NCBI GenBank assembly: GCA_030442055.1 | Contig: JAUJEB010000005.1 | Span: 645,115-709,114 of the forward strand | DNA length: 64,000 bases | Direction of reading: 5' to 3' | Origin: Agaribacillus aureus | Lineage (GTDB): Bacteria; Bacteroidota; Bacteroidia; Cytophagales; Cyclobacteriaceae | In this document: piece after piece, positions 8,494 through 18,239 of the stretch | How the letters are laid out: every line of letters begins with the position of its first letter | Position numbering within the stretch: the first letter of the stretch is position 1 | Translations under genes and position numbers: made by a program | The notes under the pieces: model-generated | What the model was told of the DNA's origin: nothing | The model's input: only the letters and a program-made list of their open reading frames with translations | Databases searched by the model: none

Positions 8494-9684
8494 ATGAAAT
8501 TCAAAATCCCCCTAGTTTATTCTGTAATTGCCGGTTGCATATTTGGAATTGTGATTTTCTTTTTCGTTGTAAGAAGTGCATATTCTAAACTTGAAACAAG
8601 TATTTATAATTCCAAAGCACTATCTTATTTGGTCAATAGCGACCCAGCTTTGTACAGCCTTCTGATTAAAAGTAATTATGTCAGCATAACCTATGACTCA
8701 CTAAAAAAATATGAGGAGCAGTTTGCTTGGCGTATTTTGTTAAATACCGGAATATTAACCTCAGAGGATAATGAAGATGATGTCGGTGTACTGATAGCAG
8801 AACCTCTTCATGAACTCATTAGAAACGAGGATTTACAAGAAGTTTTGGATTTAACAAGCCTGGAACTCATTACAGAACTATTAAATAATATTAGTGATAA
8901 AAATCAGGATTATGGGGAGTGGAATGAAAATCTGTTACATGGGATGGCAAAATGTCTCGCAAATCAACCAAAAGCTTTTGAGAACTATGAACAGGCAGTT
9001 TCTGAAGAAAAGCCCATAGAATTTGCCGGAAGTTTAGCCTATTGGTTTCCACGAGGGTTGACCAGCAGATGGGGTACCATTCAAAAAGCCAAAAACCTTA
9101 TAGAACTGCTTTTTACACATTTCCATATTTCAGAAGAGTTCGTGGATCTGACAATTCGCCGACCCAGGGGTCAGGAAAATTTAGAAGAGTACAGACAACT
9201 TAGGGAGTTTATCCAAACATTGCTGGTTGCGATTGGAAACGATCCAAGCGTGGAAAAAGCCCGGAATAAGGTAGTTATTTATCATGGGATCATGCAGTTC
9301 TTTATGTTTATAGCATTCTTTATTGCCTTTTTCTTTGTAGTACAGAAACTTCTATACAATTTGGGGTACGTGACGATATCGGAAAGATCACAACGAAATC
9401 TACCGAAATTCTTTAGTTGGTTGCTCAACACTATTCCAATTATGGGATTTGTTGGTACCATAATCGGACTGATGAGAGCTCTCGCTGATGCCGATCAGAT
9501 CCCACTCGCGGTTGGTAATATCAGCACCTCATTATCAATTTCGGAAGTTACCGAAACTTTAAGTATCGCCTTTACTACCACCCTGATGGCGTTTGTAATG
9601 GTGATAATATTGGGTCTAATCAATCTATCTACGCAGTATTTTTTCGTAAAAGATATCTTAGATAACGATGAACAAGCTAGTTAA
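8494..9684 (+). CDS. MotA/TolQ/ExbB-family proton-channel-like protein
   Basis: The 396-residue protein has one N-terminal membrane helix (about 7-29), a soluble part of about 230 residues, and three C-terminal helices (about 268-290, 308-330 and 350-378). The last two match the MotA/TolQ/ExbB family: IPIMGFVGTIIGLMRALAD is the family's glycine-rich helix, and SEVTETLSIAFTTTLMAF is its Thr-lined channel helix. The long domain between helices 1 and 2 is unusual for TolQ/ExbB. It is the first gene of a tight operon with two single-TM partners, the stoichiometry logic of ion-driven motors. It differs from Zorya ZorA, since no ZorC or ZorD gene follows. Confidence 0.8.
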   Translation: MKFKIPLVYSVIAGCIFGIVIFFFVVRSAYSKLETSIYNSKALSYLVNSDPALYSLLIKSNYVSITYDSLKKYEEQFAWRILLNTGILTSEDNEDDVGVLIAEPLHELIRNEDLQEVLDLTSLELITELLNNISDKNQDYGEWNENLLHGMAKCLANQPKAFENYEQAVSEEKPIEFAGSLAYWFPRGLTSRWGTIQKAKNLIELLFTHFHISEEFVDLTIRRPRGQENLEEYRQLREFIQTLLVAIGNDPSVEKARNKVVIYHGIMQFFMFIAFFIAFFFVVQKLLYNLGYVTISERSQRNLPKFFSWLLNTIPIMGFVGTIIGLMRALADADQIPLAVGNISTSLSISEVTETLSIAFTTTLMAFVMVIILGLINLSTQYFFVKDILDNDEQAS

Positions 9685-10312
9685 TTTTGAGGTAGGACTT
9701 CAGGATTTGTTATTTTCCGGGGCTTCCTCATTCATTCTGTTATTCTTCATATTTTCTATCAAGATAGGTGGTGAGTCGCTAAAGAAAAATGTCAACGAAA
9801 AAGACCGTAATAGCAATTTTATAGGAAGAGCTTCCCTGGTAGATGAATACTTCAAGGAGGGTAGCATGAAATCCGTCCGGGTTGTTGAAATATCTGGTCT
9901 CTCAAATGAAGTTTTTGAACGCTTGAAATCCAATCCGGGAATTGGAGGGTGGGATTTATCAGACTATTCACCAGAGGAAAGAATTAAGATCAGTAATCAG
10001 GTTTTCGCCTATAATGGCAAAATATCATATCTCCTCATAACTGATACTTTAAAATCCGGGCGGTTAGATTTTTACTTTAAATCAGCGGAGTTAGGGAGGA
10101 TAAAGGAGTCAGACAAGGAGGTTAAGTTCCGAGCCAAAATAGTAGAGGGTGAAAGTATAAAGTTTTCATCTAAGAGTGAAAATAATAAACGTTTTAACGG
10201 CTTTGTGGCCTCTCCAATTGAGGATATCGTTCTGAAGCGAACCATAAATGTTTCGTTCAAAATTGACGAGGTGGACCATACCCACCGACTTTTTCAGATT
10301 AACCAGGAATGA
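9668..10312 (+). CDS. single-TM motor-partner protein 1 (ExbD/MotB-like position)
   Basis: The 214-residue protein has a short N-terminal cytoplasmic stretch and then one membrane helix, GLQDLLFSGASSFILLFF. An Asp (residue 13) sits at the start of the helix, where ExbD, TolR and MotB carry their essential proton-binding Asp. The rest (about 40-214) is a soluble, presumably periplasmic domain with no motif I recognise and no OmpA-type peptidoglycan signature. It overlaps the channel gene by 17 bp and is followed after three bases by a second protein of the same layout. Confidence 0.65.
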   Translation: MNKLVNFEVGLQDLLFSGASSFILLFFIFSIKIGGESLKKNVNEKDRNSNFIGRASLVDEYFKEGSMKSVRVVEISGLSNEVFERLKSNPGIGGWDLSDYSPEERIKISNQVFAYNGKISYLLITDTLKSGRLDFYFKSAELGRIKESDKEVKFRAKIVEGESIKFSSKSENNKRFNGFVASPIEDIVLKRTINVSFKIDEVDHTHRLFQINQE

Positions 10313-10315
10313 ATC

Positions 10316-10939
10316 ATGGAGCTGGGAAAAAATAAGACACTTATTGGTTTCGTGGACCTTTTGACAGGTTTCTTGGCTTCAGCGCTTGTATTGATGTTGA
10401 TATTTTCTTACAGCCTGAACAAGGGTGGAGACATTGCCGGAGGTCCACGTGATTATATTTTGTATCAGGTTGAAGTTCAAGGAAACGATGTTGAACGATT
10501 AAAAGTGCAATTGTTTGTAAAACCTCCAAATGCCGAATGGCTGGAAACAATAGTCAATCAGTCAGGTAATCCGATTGTAAACAGCAATCACTTTTTGGCC
10601 CTGGATAGTCAAAAGTTCTATGCCTGGGGACCTGCCCGGGTTTTCGACGAAAATGGACAGATAGTTGCAGGGAAGGTCGTCTACAACATCTATGGAGTTT
10701 CGCTTCTGGATAGTCCCGGTAAATGGGAAGTGGGAATATTACTTTATGATCGAACAGATTTTGACAAATATTCCTACAAAGAATTATCAGATAAAGACTA
10801 TGGTTTACGAATAAAAAAATCTTACAAAGTGAAGCATGTAGTTAATACCAGAACCACCAGGGGTTACATCAAAAATGATCTGTTAAATCTGGGAAACTTC
10901 AGCGATGTATCGGTTAATGTCGAAAGAAAACGTAATTGA
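10316..10939 (+). CDS. single-TM motor-partner protein 2 (ExbD/MotB-like position)
   Basis: The 207-residue protein repeats the layout of its neighbour: a short N-terminus, then GFVDLLTGFLASALVLMLIF with Asp 14 at the membrane edge, then a periplasmic domain of about 170 residues. The helix resembles MotB/ExbD helices (D followed by L-x-T and small residues). The two partners share little sequence outside the helix, so the motor would have two different B subunits. This is comparable in principle to AglQ and AglS with AglR in Myxococcus gliding. It ends three bases before the next start codon. Confidence 0.65.
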   Translation: MELGKNKTLIGFVDLLTGFLASALVLMLIFSYSLNKGGDIAGGPRDYILYQVEVQGNDVERLKVQLFVKPPNAEWLETIVNQSGNPIVNSNHFLALDSQKFYAWGPARVFDENGQIVAGKVVYNIYGVSLLDSPGKWEVGILLYDRTDFDKYSYKELSDKDYGLRIKKSYKVKHVVNTRTTRGYIKNDLLNLGNFSDVSVNVERKRN

Positions 10940-10941
10940 AG

Positions 10942-13900
10942 ATGAGAAAATTTCTACTATTATTGTGCCCCCTTCTGCTTACCAATCAAAGTCTTCGTGA
11001 TAATCCAGATCAGGATAACAATACCCTTTTCGCTAAACTTTCACTCAAGGATGTTGAACGGCTTTATACACTTCAAAATCAGCTCATTTACTATTATGAC
11101 GATCTATCGAAACTTATCTCAAAAGCAGATGATGAATCTTACCAAACATTAAGTAATCTAAACAATCTAATTAGTAATTCACTAGAGATCGTCAATGATT
11201 TTGAAATGGAAACAGATACACTGTTCCAAGAGGGAGATTCCCTAATGAGTTTTCTGAATGAAAAAGATATTTTACTTAATGGAAATTTGAGAGGTATTTT
11301 GAAAGGAGATCATAACAGGTATATCGATTCTCTTACTATTATCTTCAATAATTGGAAAAACCAATCGGAACATGAACGGCAGCGGCTTATGGAGGAGGCG
11401 AATGATGGATCCATTGAGTTTAAGAACCGGATGGAAAAACACCATCAGGATTTCATGGAAAAGCAAATATCATATTTACAAAGTGGTGTAAAACCTGACG
11501 ATTACGAATATTATGATGTTTACAATAATATCATGATGATTCTCCATTTTCTAAAACCCACTATAGCTGAAATCATTTCCGCCGAAGACAGTGATACCAG
11601 AAAGGTAGTGATCGAAAACTACATTCAAACAAAAGCCGAAAACGGATTAATTGCTAGTCTTGGGGCCTTCATGAAAAGTAATCCGGGGAATCAATTATTG
11701 TTGATGATTTTCGAAAATGAAGAGAAAATAAAAAAAGCATCTTCATTAATTAGGAAGTACGGAGAGGTATCACAATTTCCAATTGACCTACAACGTAGCA
11801 CAAAAATCAGCACAGAAAGCACTGAAGAAGAGCTTAAAAACGAATTGGAAAAGATCGAAAAGGAATTAGATGATTACAAATTCAGGCAAGGCATTTATTT
11901 GACTGGGATAAGGGACCAATTACTTAATATGATCGATGAAATTTTGTTGACTATACTGGGTCTCGACAAGGATAATTCGTTTGATAATTTAAGGGAATAT
12001 TGGGAAAAAAGTACAATTAATCAATACACCGAAAAGGCAACAGATTACATTCGAAGCTTTGATATCAACAATACAAACCGGGATTATTTTGAGCTCAAAC
12101 CTGACCTGGAAGAGCCTGCTGATCAAAGAATTTGGTTACGCTTTCGACTTGATGAAGGTTCGATGAACCAGCTCCTCGAAGACAAAACCATTAACTCAGC
12201 TAATGCCTATGTCAGCCTGATTTTAGTTCCCGAAAAAAAGCCACTTGATGATATTAATTTCAATGAATCATTCCTTAAGATCAAGCAGTCAGATATAGAA
12301 AAGGCCAAAGATGCCATCAATCAGATGTACTTTGAGATTCCCCTTGGAATAACTATCAAGGCTATTAATCTCAAGGTTGTGGAATCATCTCAATTCCAAG
12401 CTCAATACCTTAATGAAAAAGGTGCTGTTGAAGATTTCAATGTAGGCGTTGAATTGCGGGATATCGGTGTCTGGACCAGAATAAAGTATAACCGTGAATG
12501 CGTAATTCAGGCTTGTGCTGAACTAGGCTTGTCAAGAGCACTGGGTATTGAAATTCAAAAAGTTGAGCTTAACATCAACACCTTGGATTTGGTTTTCCAC
12601 TTATCCTGGCGCCCTATTGGATTTCTTAGAAATATTATAGAAGATAAGCCAGGACTTAAAAATATGGAAATATCTCTTTCTGAAATAAATTCTTTAGCCA
12701 ATCAATCGAAGGATATCAAGGGTGCATTTACCAGAGCTGCGAATAAAAGGATTGCTGAGAATTTAACCAGTTACCTCCAGGCAAACAAACCCTCTTTATC
12801 CAAGTACTGTCTTGCTGAAAGGGTATTGGATATTAAAGTAGAAGATGTCGACCAATCAATACAAGGGGCCATGAGCATGATCCCAATTGGAGCGACCAGC
12901 ATGGGAATTATAGACACGGTTAATGTTCAATTCAAAATAGATTTTAAAAATGGTAATAGTCAATTAGTGGTAAGTAAGCCCAGGGTAGATATCAGCAGGT
13001 ATTTACGGCTCTATTTCAAGGAATCCTTAATAGGTCTTAAAGAGCTTAAAGAAATAATCAATAAATTTGGTCGGCATTTAAAGAAAGATCAGTATACCCT
13101 GGTGTTATCCAATATGATTCAGGCTATACAAATCGAAAACTTTATTGTTGATCTCAAAAAACAGTCAATTTTCGGTTTCATTTCTGTTCCTGGAGAAAGT
13201 CCCATCAAATTATATGTGACAGAAAATGGTGTGGATACAGGTGAGATTGAAAGCTTGCTGAAAAGACAAGCTGAAAACTTTATAAGAAGAGAGCTTCGTA
13301 ATCTTCTGTTGGATTATACTAGTGACCTTACCGGTGAACTACTAGTTGGAATTGATAACATCTGTAGTTCCTGGCAAAATCTAAAGCCTAAATTCTACGG
13401 ATTACCATTAAAAATGGCGAGTCTCATTGATTGTTCAGATGGCATTGTTAGAGCCAAAGCCGTTTACAATGAGGGAGAGATAAACTTATCTGTTGATGCG
13501 ACTGCCAGCGCTTCGGGTGTCAAAATCAATTTTGATATCAATGATCAGCAAAAGTTGATTGACGCTTTGTTGAAGGACATCCTAAAGGAGTTTAATAACA
13601 ATAAACACTTGACATTTGTCAATCCACGTTTTTCAAGCGGCCTTTTCTTGGTAGATCTGGAATTTGGGCTCGGTACACTAAATATTTATGAAGGTATAGG
13701 AACCATACAGGTCAGTTCACAAGGTAAGCTCAGTTTTCAGGGTAAATCATCAGTCTTTTTGCGAAATCAGCTCTATTCCATGATTGATACAGAGCTAAAA
13801 ACCGCTTTGGACGACTTCATTAGTGAAAATGATCCATATCTGGAATTTGGGCAAGAGGGAGAAGGTATTAGGATCGTAGAGGGAACAGTAGTGAGTCTTA

Positions 13901-16900
13901 AACCCGGAAAGATCACTTTCAACGCGGAAGCGGTATTACCGTTTGGGATAGTGGTTCGCGATATTTCCGTTATATTCACATTTGATACGGTAGTTCCAAG
14001 GATCGAATTACCAGATTTGAATTGGGAATCACTCGTACTTGGTGGAATTAAATTGGACTTTGCCGAAGACTTGACTGTCGAAATTGACATTGAGGAAGTT
14101 GAGAAAAGTCCAATTGCCCTTATCGGAACGATCAAGATCACGATTGCAGATCTCTTTCCATTGCCAGCCATAAGATTCCGTATCAGTCAAAGTGGGCATT
14201 CATTTAACCTGAGGCCTAAAGTGACTTTACCTTTTGTAGTGGAGATAGCACCCTTGATTGCAGCCGTTAAGCCTGGAATCGAATTGATAACCGAAGAAAA
14301 AATTGCGCGAATTGAAACCAACTTAACTTTAGGTATCACTGAAGAAGCACATTTGACCCAGAACCTAATAAAGGTAAAGGCCAAAATGGATTTTAATTAT
14401 TCAAAAATTGGTGAGATCGACTATAATGGTACAGCTTATTTGATCAACTTCCTTCCGGTTCTGAAAGGGGATGGCGCTCTTTCACTGAGGAACAGCAACT
14501 TTTACATGCAGGAAAGAACCACCGGATTTTTACGAAAAGTTCTAAAATATGACAGAAGAATAGACATCGATGGAGGTGAAAGAATGATGAAGGGAGAGTC
14601 ACGCATGGAAATGCTTGGTTTCAGTGCCCAGGTCAATTCATCAGCTACGGCTGTTGGGAATACCGCGGTTGAAGTTTATGGATCAGGTCAATACTCATTC
14701 TTAGGTCAAAAATTGGGTATAGGTATTGGCACCAGGTTGACTCCTTTGCAAACCCTGGACCTTTATCGATATGCATATGCAAACCTGAATGGGTCAATGA
14801 ATATTGGGGAATTCAATTTGGCTGGAGTACATCTTAATGCCAACATCTTCCGGGCAAAAATGAAATTTGAAGTTTTATCGGTGGAACTAGGTCTAACGGC
14901 GCCTTTAGCAAGTTCAATTACTGAAGGAGATATCCTGAAACTCATTATGTCCATTTTCGATTTTGATCCAGAAGCCCTATTAGAAATTCTTAAAAATCCA
15001 GATAACATAAATATTTCCGTTGGACCAGTGGGAGTAGGAGATGGGGATAATTCACTAGATAACCCTAACAATCATCCTAAGAATAACAATCCAGCATCTC
15101 CAGGGAAGGGTAGTGACCCTCAGCAAGTTCCTAAAAGTACAGAATATTTCTCCGGACAAGGTCCTATTCCACCGTTTGACGATGAGGATTTTCAAGAAAA
15201 CAGACCGGTGGAGCCTGTATCTCCCATTCAAACAGCTATAACTCCATTTAACTTTTCTGTAAAGAAATTCGATGAGTTTTCAAATGCTTCTAAAGCCAGA
15301 GAATTCTGGCCGTGTCTTCCGTCAGATTGGATGAAAGGAAGCTTAGTGATCAGAAGTGAAAAACAAAGTGGCAAATTCATTGGCTATGACTATGTTCCTC
15401 AGGGAATTGGTGGGCCAGGAGGAATGCTGATAGGAAAAAACTATTTTGTGGTAAGGATCTCAATACCTATTTTTCCTCTGAGAAAAGTAGGGGAAAGGAC
15501 GTACTTATGCCTTACAGAAGAGGGTTATCCTGCCAGTAAACCCTTGGAATTTTGCGTTGAGGTGGACGAGTATCTGAAATTCAATGATTTCTCTCCAGGT
15601 TACTATGCCAATCTCGCTTATTCCGATGACGACATTTATCTTTTTCTAAGCCATAACCTTGGAGATAGTTGGTCAAACTATTGTACGGATCGTAGTACCA
15701 TGACATATGAACACCTGGAATTCAATCATCTAGATGAGCAGATTGAACAGGAGTCATATCAGATCGATTGCAACCGCTGTCAGGTTTTAGATCTGAAATA
15801 CCCAAATAACTTACGAAGACAGTTTACTATCCTTCGCAATGGCAATTCGTTGATCCAAGGATACCGATATCAAAAGGGTTTATTAGGCTTTGGAAATCGC
15901 GCTAATCGTTTCAGACCAATTAACCAGGCTCCTGATTTCATGACCTTTGCTAATTCAATAGATCCGGATTTTAATAATAATCAGCTCAAATTATTAATTG
16001 ACAATCTTGATTTAGGCAATAATGATTACCTAATTATCTCCGGGAACAAATTGGTATTAGTAAATGAGCGTTCAGAACTGTATGTCAACAAACCTGGCAG
16101 CAACACTTTAAATACATCCGAGATCATCCGTCAATATAATCTGCTTCCTGCAAGAACATGGGAAAAACTCTCTAGCAACAACTTTAAGAACCTGTTTCGC
16201 CAATTATCATGGTATTCTTCGGATATGACGGTAACACAACTCATGAATACACTGAAAGGAGAAAATCTAAGTGATCTTAGAAAAGTTCAGCACAATGTGG
16301 AAGAATACCTGAGAAGATGGATCAGGTTTGGAGGAGAGCCCAATTTCCAGTATGTAACCACTTATCAACCCAGGTATGAATTCAAGATTTGGGACTATAA
16401 CGTTGGGAATCAATTAGATGGTTGGCGATCTACATACACATATGAAAAAGGGAATTCACCCAAACCATTCATTCCGGAAAATCTTGTCTATGATTTAGAA
16501 CGGAGTGATGTCACGGATTATTTCAATATGACAGGTGCCATTGCTTTGAAACAGAAAAATTTTATCGAATCCAGCACTGGACACTTGTTTAAGAATTATC
16601 TATTGTATACGATGACACAAGCTCATTCTAATAAAGTGCTATTTGCTGTTAGCAAGAAGGGTATATTATATGCTGACAGAAACTCCAGTGAATTCAAATT
16701 CACAGCAATCAAAAACGGTGCGTATGATCCTAAGGTCAGGGAGAAAGAACAACTCTTTTTCCATGACGGACTTGAATTGTTTCTCTCAGATAACGATCAC
16801 CTGTTTATTCCTAATCTTTTGAGATCCGAGAACTACAAATCGTTCTTCATGGAAATATCGGATCGGATCATAGATGATTCAACAGTTGTTATACATGTGG

Positions 16901-17235
16901 GTCGCTTTACACAGGATGAACAACAAATATTGAAGGGATTTATGTTGACGCAAGATAATGTATACTTGTTCTGGACAGTGGGTGATGGACACCGTCAATT
17001 GTCGATTACACGTTCAAAATTTGAGGATAACATAAAAACCATAATGAAAACATATGGGAATTACGGTTACTACTCTAGAAGAGTCAAAAAAAATATAACA
17101 CTTAATCAACTTGAAAATGATGAGGCACTTGTTAGCATGATTTTCAACGGGTTTAATGATTTCATTGATTGGAACGAGGGTGGTACTGTGGATGTACACC
17201 CATTTATACTCTTCAATAACACTAGAATTAAATAG
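10942..17235 (+). CDS. giant exported protein (2097 aa) of the motor-like operon
   Basis: The start is ATG 10942, which gives a clean signal peptide (MRKFLLLLCPLLLTNQ). Residues about 25-340 are helical and charged, with coiled-coil-like runs such as STEEELKNELEKIEKELDDY. Residues about 390-1365 are rich in alternating hydrophobic beta strands and contain recurring helix-strand units (AFTRAANKRIAENL, MIDTELKTALDDFI). These remind me of lipid-binding TULIP or AsmA-type proteins, but only as a fold guess. An Asn/Pro/Gly-rich linker lies at about 1367-1435 (NPNNHPKNNNPASPGKGSD). A final domain of about 660 residues contains several Cys. No membrane helix or anchor follows the signal peptide. Tight spacing shows it belongs with the motor genes. 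Confidence 0.8.
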   Translation: MRKFLLLLCPLLLTNQSLRDNPDQDNNTLFAKLSLKDVERLYTLQNQLIYYYDDLSKLISKADDESYQTLSNLNNLISNSLEIVNDFEMETDTLFQEGDSLMSFLNEKDILLNGNLRGILKGDHNRYIDSLTIIFNNWKNQSEHERQRLMEEANDGSIEFKNRMEKHHQDFMEKQISYLQSGVKPDDYEYYDVYNNIMMILHFLKPTIAEIISAEDSDTRKVVIENYIQTKAENGLIASLGAFMKSNPGNQLLLMIFENEEKIKKASSLIRKYGEVSQFPIDLQRSTKISTESTEEELKNELEKIEKELDDYKFRQGIYLTGIRDQLLNMIDEILLTILGLDKDNSFDNLREYWEKSTINQYTEKATDYIRSFDINNTNRDYFELKPDLEEPADQRIWLRFRLDEGSMNQLLEDKTINSANAYVSLILVPEKKPLDDINFNESFLKIKQSDIEKAKDAINQMYFEIPLGITIKAINLKVVESSQFQAQYLNEKGAVEDFNVGVELRDIGVWTRIKYNRECVIQACAELGLSRALGIEIQKVELNINTLDLVFHLSWRPIGFLRNIIEDKPGLKNMEISLSEINSLANQSKDIKGAFTRAANKRIAENLTSYLQANKPSLSKYCLAERVLDIKVEDVDQSIQGAMSMIPIGATSMGIIDTVNVQFKIDFKNGNSQLVVSKPRVDISRYLRLYFKESLIGLKELKEIINKFGRHLKKDQYTLVLSNMIQAIQIENFIVDLKKQSIFGFISVPGESPIKLYVTENGVDTGEIESLLKRQAENFIRRELRNLLLDYTSDLTGELLVGIDNICSSWQNLKPKFYGLPLKMASLIDCSDGIVRAKAVYNEGEINLSVDATASASGVKINFDINDQQKLIDALLKDILKEFNNNKHLTFVNPRFSSGLFLVDLEFGLGTLNIYEGIGTIQVSSQGKLSFQGKSSVFLRNQLYSMIDTELKTALDDFISENDPYLEFGQEGEGIRIVEGTVVSLKPGKITFNAEAVLPFGIVVRDISVIFTFDTVVPRIELPDLNWESLVLGGIKLDFAEDLTVEIDIEEVEKSPIALIGTIKITIADLFPLPAIRFRISQSGHSFNLRPKVTLPFVVEIAPLIAAVKPGIELITEEKIARIETNLTLGITEEAHLTQNLIKVKAKMDFNYSKIGEIDYNGTAYLINFLPVLKGDGALSLRNSNFYMQERTTGFLRKVLKYDRRIDIDGGERMMKGESRMEMLGFSAQVNSSATAVGNTAVEVYGSGQYSFLGQKLGIGIGTRLTPLQTLDLYRYAYANLNGSMNIGEFNLAGVHLNANIFRAKMKFEVLSVELGLTAPLASSITEGDILKLIMSIFDFDPEALLEILKNPDNINISVGPVGVGDGDNSLDNPNNHPKNNNPASPGKGSDPQQVPKSTEYFSGQGPIPPFDDEDFQENRPVEPVSPIQTAITPFNFSVKKFDEFSNASKAREFWPCLPSDWMKGSLVIRSEKQSGKFIGYDYVPQGIGGPGGMLIGKNYFVVRISIPIFPLRKVGERTYLCLTEEGYPASKPLEFCVEVDEYLKFNDFSPGYYANLAYSDDDIYLFLSHNLGDSWSNYCTDRSTMTYEHLEFNHLDEQIEQESYQIDCNRCQVLDLKYPNNLRRQFTILRNGNSLIQGYRYQKGLLGFGNRANRFRPINQAPDFMTFANSIDPDFNNNQLKLLIDNLDLGNNDYLIISGNKLVLVNERSELYVNKPGSNTLNTSEIIRQYNLLPARTWEKLSSNNFKNLFRQLSWYSSDMTVTQLMNTLKGENLSDLRKVQHNVEEYLRRWIRFGGEPNFQYVTTYQPRYEFKIWDYNVGNQLDGWRSTYTYEKGNSPKPFIPENLVYDLERSDVTDYFNMTGAIALKQKNFIESSTGHLFKNYLLYTMTQAHSNKVLFAVSKKGILYADRNSSEFKFTAIKNGAYDPKVREKEQLFFHDGLELFLSDNDHLFIPNLLRSENYKSFFMEISDRIIDDSTVVIHVGRFTQDEQQILKGFMLTQDNVYLFWTVGDGHRQLSITRSKFEDNIKTIMKTYGNYGYYSRRVKKNITLNQLENDEALVSMIFNGFNDFIDWNEGGTVDVHPFILFNNTRIK

Positions 17236-17303
17236 AGCTATTTGAGATTGTTCATGGAGATCAGTGACACATATTTTGAGATAAACACTAAAACTTGATT
17301 AAA

Positions 17304-17798
17304 ATGAAAACGATATTTCACTTGATTCTATTATTGCAAATCATCACCGTAGCATCTTATGCACAAAGAGCAGTATTTATGTATGAAAGTGCCGGATATG
17401 CAGGAAAATCAGGCGCATTCTCATTTTACGACACAAACGATAAACAACTGTTCAGTGCAAAAGCCTCTGCTGGTTACAAAAACGATGCTAATAGTCCTTA
17501 TTCTCAAGGTCTTAAAGATAAAGGGCCTATTCCCGGTGGTACGTGGTATATTTCCGGGATAAAGAACCATAAACTTTCAGTGCTCATTTTGGAACCGGGT
17601 AGGGATGTACATGTTGGGGACAGAAATGGGTTTCTAATTCATGGATTTGCGTCTGGAAGTACACCTGAGGAATCGTCACGAGGATGCATTATAATTGGAC
17701 CAGCCGAAAGAAAAATTATTAGAGATATATTTATTTCAAATGGAAAGAAAAAGATACCGATATCGGTATTAGCGGTTGATTCGTCTTCAGGAAATTAG
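17304..17798 (+). CDS. secreted L,D-transpeptidase-like protein (DUF2778/Tlde1-like)
   Basis: The 164-residue product starts with a signal peptide (MKTIFHLILLLQIITVASYAQ). The mature domain carries PIPGGTWYISG, FLIHGFASGSTPEESSRGCIIIGPAER. The His and the later S-R-G-C are the catalytic His and Cys pattern of L,D-transpeptidase-like folds, including DUF2778 and the Tlde1 peptidoglycan-cleaving effectors. It should therefore act on peptidoglycan cross-links in the periplasm. It follows the giant gene by 68 bp in the same direction and is probably the last gene of the motor operon. No immunity gene is evident next to it. Confidence 0.7.
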   Translation: MKTIFHLILLLQIITVASYAQRAVFMYESAGYAGKSGAFSFYDTNDKQLFSAKASAGYKNDANSPYSQGLKDKGPIPGGTWYISGIKNHKLSVLILEPGRDVHVGDRNGFLIHGFASGSTPEESSRGCIIIGPAERKIIRDIFISNGKKKIPISVLAVDSSSGN

Positions 17799-18239
17799 CT
17801 CGGATTTTGAAATTATATTTTCAGGTAATGGCAGGAAAAGTTCCGTTAGCATGGAAGCCGAATTTTACTTATATCAGGTCAAGAGATCTGTAACATTTTT
17901 GATTTCACATTTTGTTTAAGAATTTCCCCTTCGAGAATTTATTCATCTCTTCATTTTAGGGGTTTGTTGATAGCTTAACCATTGCTTTTCCTAATTTGAT
18001 AATGGTAAGCGCGACAATGTTTTCAGTAAATCCACATATTACAAATTAATTGTTATCGGGGTTGCTCTCATCCTATTTGGTATCTTCTATCTTGCCAAAT
18101 CGTAAAAGAAGATGTTTATCAAGCTAGTAATCTTCGATTATCTTTAATTCTGATAAAGGTCTTGTCAAGGCTATACTTGGTCTTTTGGCGTCATCAGTTA
18201 AATTATAATTTTCATCTATTTTGTAGGCGATGTTTGAAG
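17799..18239. other. gene-free stretch with a decayed gene remnant
   Basis: No intact gene is seen. At 17995-18105 a frame without a start codon encodes a plausible membrane helix (LIVIGVALILFGIFYLAKS, then stop). This looks like the tail of a decayed membrane protein gene. Confidence 0.35.

Noticed and set aside
8494..10939. Zorya defence system
   Set aside because: The A and B type subunits suggest it, but no ZorC, ZorD or ZorE gene follows and neither B subunit shows an OmpA-type peptidoglycan-binding domain.
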